Notes under the pieces: model-generated
Seen by the model: only the letters and a program-made list of their open reading frames with translations
Database searches by the model: none
Told to the model about the DNA's origin: nothing
Translations under genes and position numbers: made by a program
Shown here: positions 60,957 to 64,000 of the stretch, one piece after another
Position numbering within the stretch: the first letter of the stretch is position 1
Layout: each line of letters begins with the position of its first letter
Assembly (NCBI GenBank): GCA_045598285.1
Contig: JAZLLU010000018.1
Location: 1-64,000 of the forward strand
Direction: 5' to 3'
DNA length: 64,000 bases
Source: RGIG5612 sp045598285
GTDB taxonomy: Bacteria; Bacillota; Clostridia; Lachnospirales; Lachnospiraceae

Positions 60957-61802
60957 ATGAAATACAAAAGAGTGTTATCGATTCAAGATGTTTCATGCTT
61001 TGGCCAGTGCTCAAATACAGTTGCACTTCCAATAATTTCAGCATGTGGTCATGAGTGTGCAATTATTCCTTCAGCAGTGCTTTCAACTCATACAGCAGGT
61101 TTTGAAGGATTTACGTGTAAAGATTTAGGAGAAGAGATTCCTAAAATAGGAAAACATTGGGAAGAAAGAGGCATTAAATTTGACTGCATTTATACGGGAT
61201 ATTTAGGCTCAAGTGAGATGGTAAAGTCTGTAGCACAAATTATGAGAACATCACTTAAAGACAATTCGGTAAAAATTGTTGACCCAGCGATGGCAGATAA
61301 TGGAAAACTTTATCCGGCATTCAATAGCGAATATGTAGATGCTATGAAGTGGCTTTGCTCACAAGCAGATATTATTCTTCCAAATATAACAGAAGCATGC
61401 TTCCTTACAGGAGTAGAATATAAAGAAAACTACGATCAAGAATATGTCCAAAATCTTTTGATGGAACTAGATAAGCTTTGCGGTGGATGCATAATTCTTA
61501 CAGGAGTGAGTTTTAAACCTGAAAAAACAGGTGTTATGATTTATGAAGCGGGATTTTGTTCATATTATGAGCATGACAAAATAAACCAAAATTATCATGG
61601 AACGGGAGACGTTTTTTCATCTGTATTTGTTGGAAGTATGATGTGTGATGTTGGAGCTGTTAATGCGGCATGTGTCGCAGCAGATTTTACTGTTGATTCA
61701 ATAAAAGCAACAATAGGCGACGATGAACATTGGTATGGAGTAAAATTTGAACCACAGCTTAAAGAACTTATAAAAACATTAACTGAAAATAATGAAGAAT
61801 AA
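60957..61802 (+). CDS. pdxY: Pyridoxal/pyridoxamine kinase (PdxK/PdxY/ThiD-like)
   Basis: A 281-residue ribokinase-fold enzyme that phosphorylates B6 vitamers. The opening SIQDVSCFGQCSNTVALPI, the substrate loop THTAGFEGFTC, the motif VDPAMADNGKLY and the catalytic anion-hole HGTGDVFSS are typical of the pyridoxamine kinase PdxY-like group. AAGGAGATGAATAA precedes the ATG. It is a single gene that converges with galK after 4 bp. Confidence 0.88.
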   Translation: MKYKRVLSIQDVSCFGQCSNTVALPIISACGHECAIIPSAVLSTHTAGFEGFTCKDLGEEIPKIGKHWEERGIKFDCIYTGYLGSSEMVKSVAQIMRTSLKDNSVKIVDPAMADNGKLYPAFNSEYVDAMKWLCSQADIILPNITEACFLTGVEYKENYDQEYVQNLLMELDKLCGGCIILTGVSFKPEKTGVMIYEAGFCSYYEHDKINQNYHGTGDVFSSVFVGSMMCDVGAVNAACVAADFTVDSIKATIGDDEHWYGVKFEPQLKELIKTLTENNEE

Positions 61803-61806
61803 AAAA

Positions 61807-62949
61807 TTATAAAATTATTACAGGATATTTTTTAATAATTGCCTTAATAAATTCATCTAGAACATTTAAGGGAACGACAGCTAAAAAGGTACCTGCAAAA
61901 CCGCCACCGTTGACGCGAATAGCGCCTTCGGTGGTTATTTTATTTAATGTTTCTTTTGCAAAGATAAAAGCATCAAAGTATTTGCTTGGAACTTTTATGT
62001 TTTGCAATTTGTTAAGTGAAGATTCTCCTGATGAATTTACTGCATTAATAAAAGGTTTAATGTCGTTTTTGCTTAACGCATTAAAGGCTTCCTCAACGCG
62101 AGATACTTCCTCGAAATAGTGAGTCGCACGAAGCCATGCTCTAGAAGTTTTATCACATGTTTTGCAACCATTATCTTTAAAGAATTCTTCTTTAGAAACT
62201 TCGCTTAAAATATTTTTGCCAAATCTATTGGCAATTGCTTTCATTTCAAAAGGAATTGTGGCATATTCGTCTGTGAGATTTTCATGGTTTGATTTAGAAT
62301 CAATTATTAAAAGTGAATAGCCAGCACTTTCAAAATCGAAATCCACTTTTTTGATATCAGGGTTGTCACTGTCATTAAAATCGATGTAAACAATTCCACC
62401 AACAGATGAAGCCATTTGGTCCATTAAACCAGAAGGTTTTTTGTAATAATTATTTTCTGCAAACTGTCCAATTTTAGCGATGCTTTTAGCATCAACTTTT
62501 CCATCGGCAAATAGAGTATTTAATATTCTTCCAATTAGAACTTCAAAGGCAGCACTGCTAGAAAGACCACTGCCGACAAGAACATCAGTTTCAATATATG
62601 CATCAAAACCTTTTATTTCATAGTCGTTAGAAAATGCTTCTACAATTCCACGAACTAAAGAAAGAGTAGTTCCTTCTTCTTTTTTTATTGGACCATTTCC
62701 AATTGTTGTTAGGTCTAATGATATGGAATCAAAACCCTCAGGGATTATGTTTATAGTGTTCGTTTGATTTAAGTTGAAAGCTGCGCGCATAAAAAGATTA
62801 ACGGAAGATGCAAGAACTTTTCCGCCTTGATGATCAGTGTGGTTGCCAAGAAGTTCAACCCTACCAGGCGCGCATGCAAACAAAGAAGGTTCGTAATTAA
62901 AATTTGTTTTGAAATATCTTATAAGATTATATTTATCATCAGCATTCAT
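61807..62949 (-). CDS. galK: Galactokinase
   Basis: A 380-residue GHMP kinase that phosphorylates galactose to galactose-1-phosphate, the step after GH36 and GH2 hydrolysis. The signature PGRVELLGNHTDHQGG is at the N-terminus (the usual GEHTD here is GNHTD, a variant common in Firmicutes). The ATP loop VGSGLSSSAAFEVL and the C-terminal GGGFAGTFLAV are present. It begins 5 bp after the aroA stop with no clear binding site, so its translation is probably coupled to aroA. galT and galE are not in this window. Confidence 0.9.
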   Translation of the reverse strand: MNADDKYNLIRYFKTNFNYEPSLFACAPGRVELLGNHTDHQGGKVLASSVNLFMRAAFNLNQTNTINIIPEGFDSISLDLTTIGNGPIKKEEGTTLSLVRGIVEAFSNDYEIKGFDAYIETDVLVGSGLSSSAAFEVLIGRILNTLFADGKVDAKSIAKIGQFAENNYYKKPSGLMDQMASSVGGIVYIDFNDSDNPDIKKVDFDFESAGYSLLIIDSKSNHENLTDEYATIPFEMKAIANRFGKNILSEVSKEEFFKDNGCKTCDKTSRAWLRATHYFEEVSRVEEAFNALSKNDIKPFINAVNSSGESSLNKLQNIKVPSKYFDAFIFAKETLNKITTEGAIRVNGGGFAGTFLAVVPLNVLDEFIKAIIKKYPVIIL

Positions 62950-62954
62950 GTTAT

Positions 62955-64000
62955 TTATTTGAGTTTAGATAAATCATCAAAAAATGCTGGATAAGATTTT
63001 TGGGTAACTTCAGCATTTAGTATTTCAACTGGCTTTCTACTAACACATGCTGCAATAGCACTCATCATAGCAATTCGATGGTCTCCAAAAGAACTAACTG
63101 TGCCACCAACAAAAACAGGATGGCCAACTTCTTCGACAGGAGAACCAAGCCCGTTAATAATTAGGCAATCTTCAGTAGCATCTATTTCTGCTCCGAGTGA
63201 ATTGAGGTTTTTTTGAATTGTTACACGTCTGTCAGATTCTTTAAACTTAAGTCTTTGTACATTCATAATTTTTGTAGTGCCTGTAGCTGCACAAGCTAGT
63301 AAAGCAACAGCGGGGATAAGATCAGGAATATCACGTGCATCAATATTTATACCTCTTAGGTGCCCGCCGTTAACAGTGACATTGTTTCCATGTATGCTAA
63401 CGTTTGCGCCAAAAGCTTTAAGAATATTTAAGATGCGCTTATCACCTTGAACAGAATCTACGTTAAGGTCTAAACATGTAAGTGGCGAATTTCCGATAGC
63501 GCCACCAGCTAAAAAATAAGCTGCACTAGACCAATCTTTTTCTATAGAGATTGAATCTTCTTTGAAATGATATTTTTGGTTTCCAGGAATCTTAAAAGTA
63601 TATCCAATTCTTCCCATACCTTTTTCAGCACTTATTTTTATTCCAGCTTGTCGCATAACGGCCATAGTCATTGCAACATAACTAGTTGATTCAAGATGAC
63701 CTTCAACAATAATTGTGCTATTTACTTCTAAAAGAGGAAGAGCAAGCATTAATCCAGAAATAAATTGTGATGAAACATTTCCTGGAAGAATAAATGAACC
63801 GCCTGTAAGTTTCCCAGAAATAAAAACGCGACTAACATATTCATATCCATTCAAGTTGGTCTCATCTTCACGTTTTTCACTGCGAACGCCGTGCGCTTTA
63901 AGTGCTTTAAGAAGTGGCTCCATAGGTCTGTCCACTAAACTTTTGTGAAGAACAAAAAGAGAAGTTTTTCCTAAAGCAGCAGCAATAGGAAGCATAAAAC
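62955..64000 (-). CDS. aroA: 3-phosphoshikimate 1-carboxyvinyltransferase (EPSP synthase), partial
   Basis: The C-terminal three-quarters of EPSP synthase of the shikimate pathway. The reading frame runs off the right edge, so the 5' end is missing. Motifs seen are DWSSAAYFLAGG, DIPDLIPAVALLACAA, LKFKESDRRVTIQKNL and the PEP/phosphate-site FGDHRIAMM. At least 348 residues are present of an expected 420-430. Adjacent to galK on the same strand, an uncommon pairing. Confidence 0.95.
   Translation of the reverse strand, partial: FMLPIAAALGKTSLFVLHKSLVDRPMEPLLKALKAHGVRSEKREDETNLNGYEYVSRVFISGKLTGGSFILPGNVSSQFISGLMLALPLLEVNSTIIVEGHLESTSYVAMTMAVMRQAGIKISAEKGMGRIGYTFKIPGNQKYHFKEDSISIEKDWSSAAYFLAGGAIGNSPLTCLDLNVDSVQGDKRILNILKAFGANVSIHGNNVTVNGGHLRGINIDARDIPDLIPAVALLACAATGTTKIMNVQRLKFKESDRRVTIQKNLNSLGAEIDATEDCLIINGLGSPVEEVGHPVFVGGTVSSFGDHRIAMMSAIAACVSRKPVEILNAEVTQKSYPAFFDDLSKLK

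Overview
The window looks like chromosome of a low-GC, obligately anaerobic Firmicute, probably a gut Clostridia (Lachnospiraceae/Eubacteriales-like). I base this on strong AGGAGG-type ribosome binding sites, A/T-rich codon use, a tungsten-type aldehyde:ferredoxin oxidoreductase, an ECF vitamin-transporter module (EcfA1-EcfA2-EcfT), a short archaeal/eukaryal-type prolyl-tRNA synthetase, a GlpA-like/FAD/DUF1667 oxidoreductase trio and several GPH-type sugar symporters. The species cannot be named from the sequence. No tRNA, rRNA, prophage, IS transposase or cas gene was recognised.

Layout. 1-530 is a composite non-coding repeat element: 38-nt palindromes at an exact 73-bp period, enclosed by about 65-bp GC-rich inverted repeats. 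0.67-4.9 kb holds a GNAT acetyltransferase, an aldehyde:ferredoxin oxidoreductase and an OFA-type MFS transporter. 5-8.4 kb holds ecfA1-ecfA2-ecfT-truA, which overlap or lie close together. 8.4-11.8 kb holds the protein quality-control set tig-clpP-clpX. 11.8-13.1 kb holds a short G3E (CobW-type) GTPase with a histidine-rich protein, a likely metal-handling pair. 13.2-23.1 kb is an accessory island: an XRE regulator divergent from a VTC-DUF4956-CotH operon, a RelB/YafQ-like toxin-antitoxin pair, a class II Fic protein, a LysR regulator divergent from a URO-D-family protein, an orphan PD-(D/E)XK-like nuclease, and a RelB-type antitoxin separated from a PIN protein by 55-bp repeats. Five families of short non-coding repeats occur in or around the island.

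23.2-31.1 kb is rpoB-rpoC behind a perfect-spacing promoter and an A-rich leader of about 300 nt, without rplJ-rplL upstream. 31.1-41.7 kb is a tightly packed co-directional run: glycerol-3-phosphate-dehydrogenase-like flavoprotein, FAD/NAD oxidoreductase, DUF1667, a RibU-like ECF S component, TypA/BipA, a Sel1-repeat protein, a MATE transporter, MscL with an added zinc ribbon, and an M23 peptidase. 41.8-51.4 kb holds murA-metK-proS-cca-phosphoglucomutase, then a CapE/WbjB-type UDP-GlcNAc 4,6-dehydratase and an RsbW-like ATPase fused to a GNAT domain. Two GC-rich repeats of about 100 bp sit at gene junctions there. 51.4-63 kb is a glycoside-use region: GH36 alpha-galactosidase and GH2 beta-galactosidase divergent from a GPH-like symporter and a glycerophosphodiester phosphodiesterase, then a GH13 oligo-1,6-glucosidase with a second GPH symporter, a pyridoxal/pyridoxamine kinase and galactokinase. 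aroA runs off the right edge.

The least ordinary items are: (1) the VTC-DUF4956-CotH cassette with a palindromic operator-like promoter next to a divergent XRE gene; (2) the modular palindromic repeats that imitate CRISPR geometry but are not CRISPR; (3) the ATPase-GNAT fusion paired with a CapE-type dehydratase; (4) the GTPase/His-rich pair; and (5) the toxin-antitoxin locus split by repeats, whose PIN active site looks degenerate.
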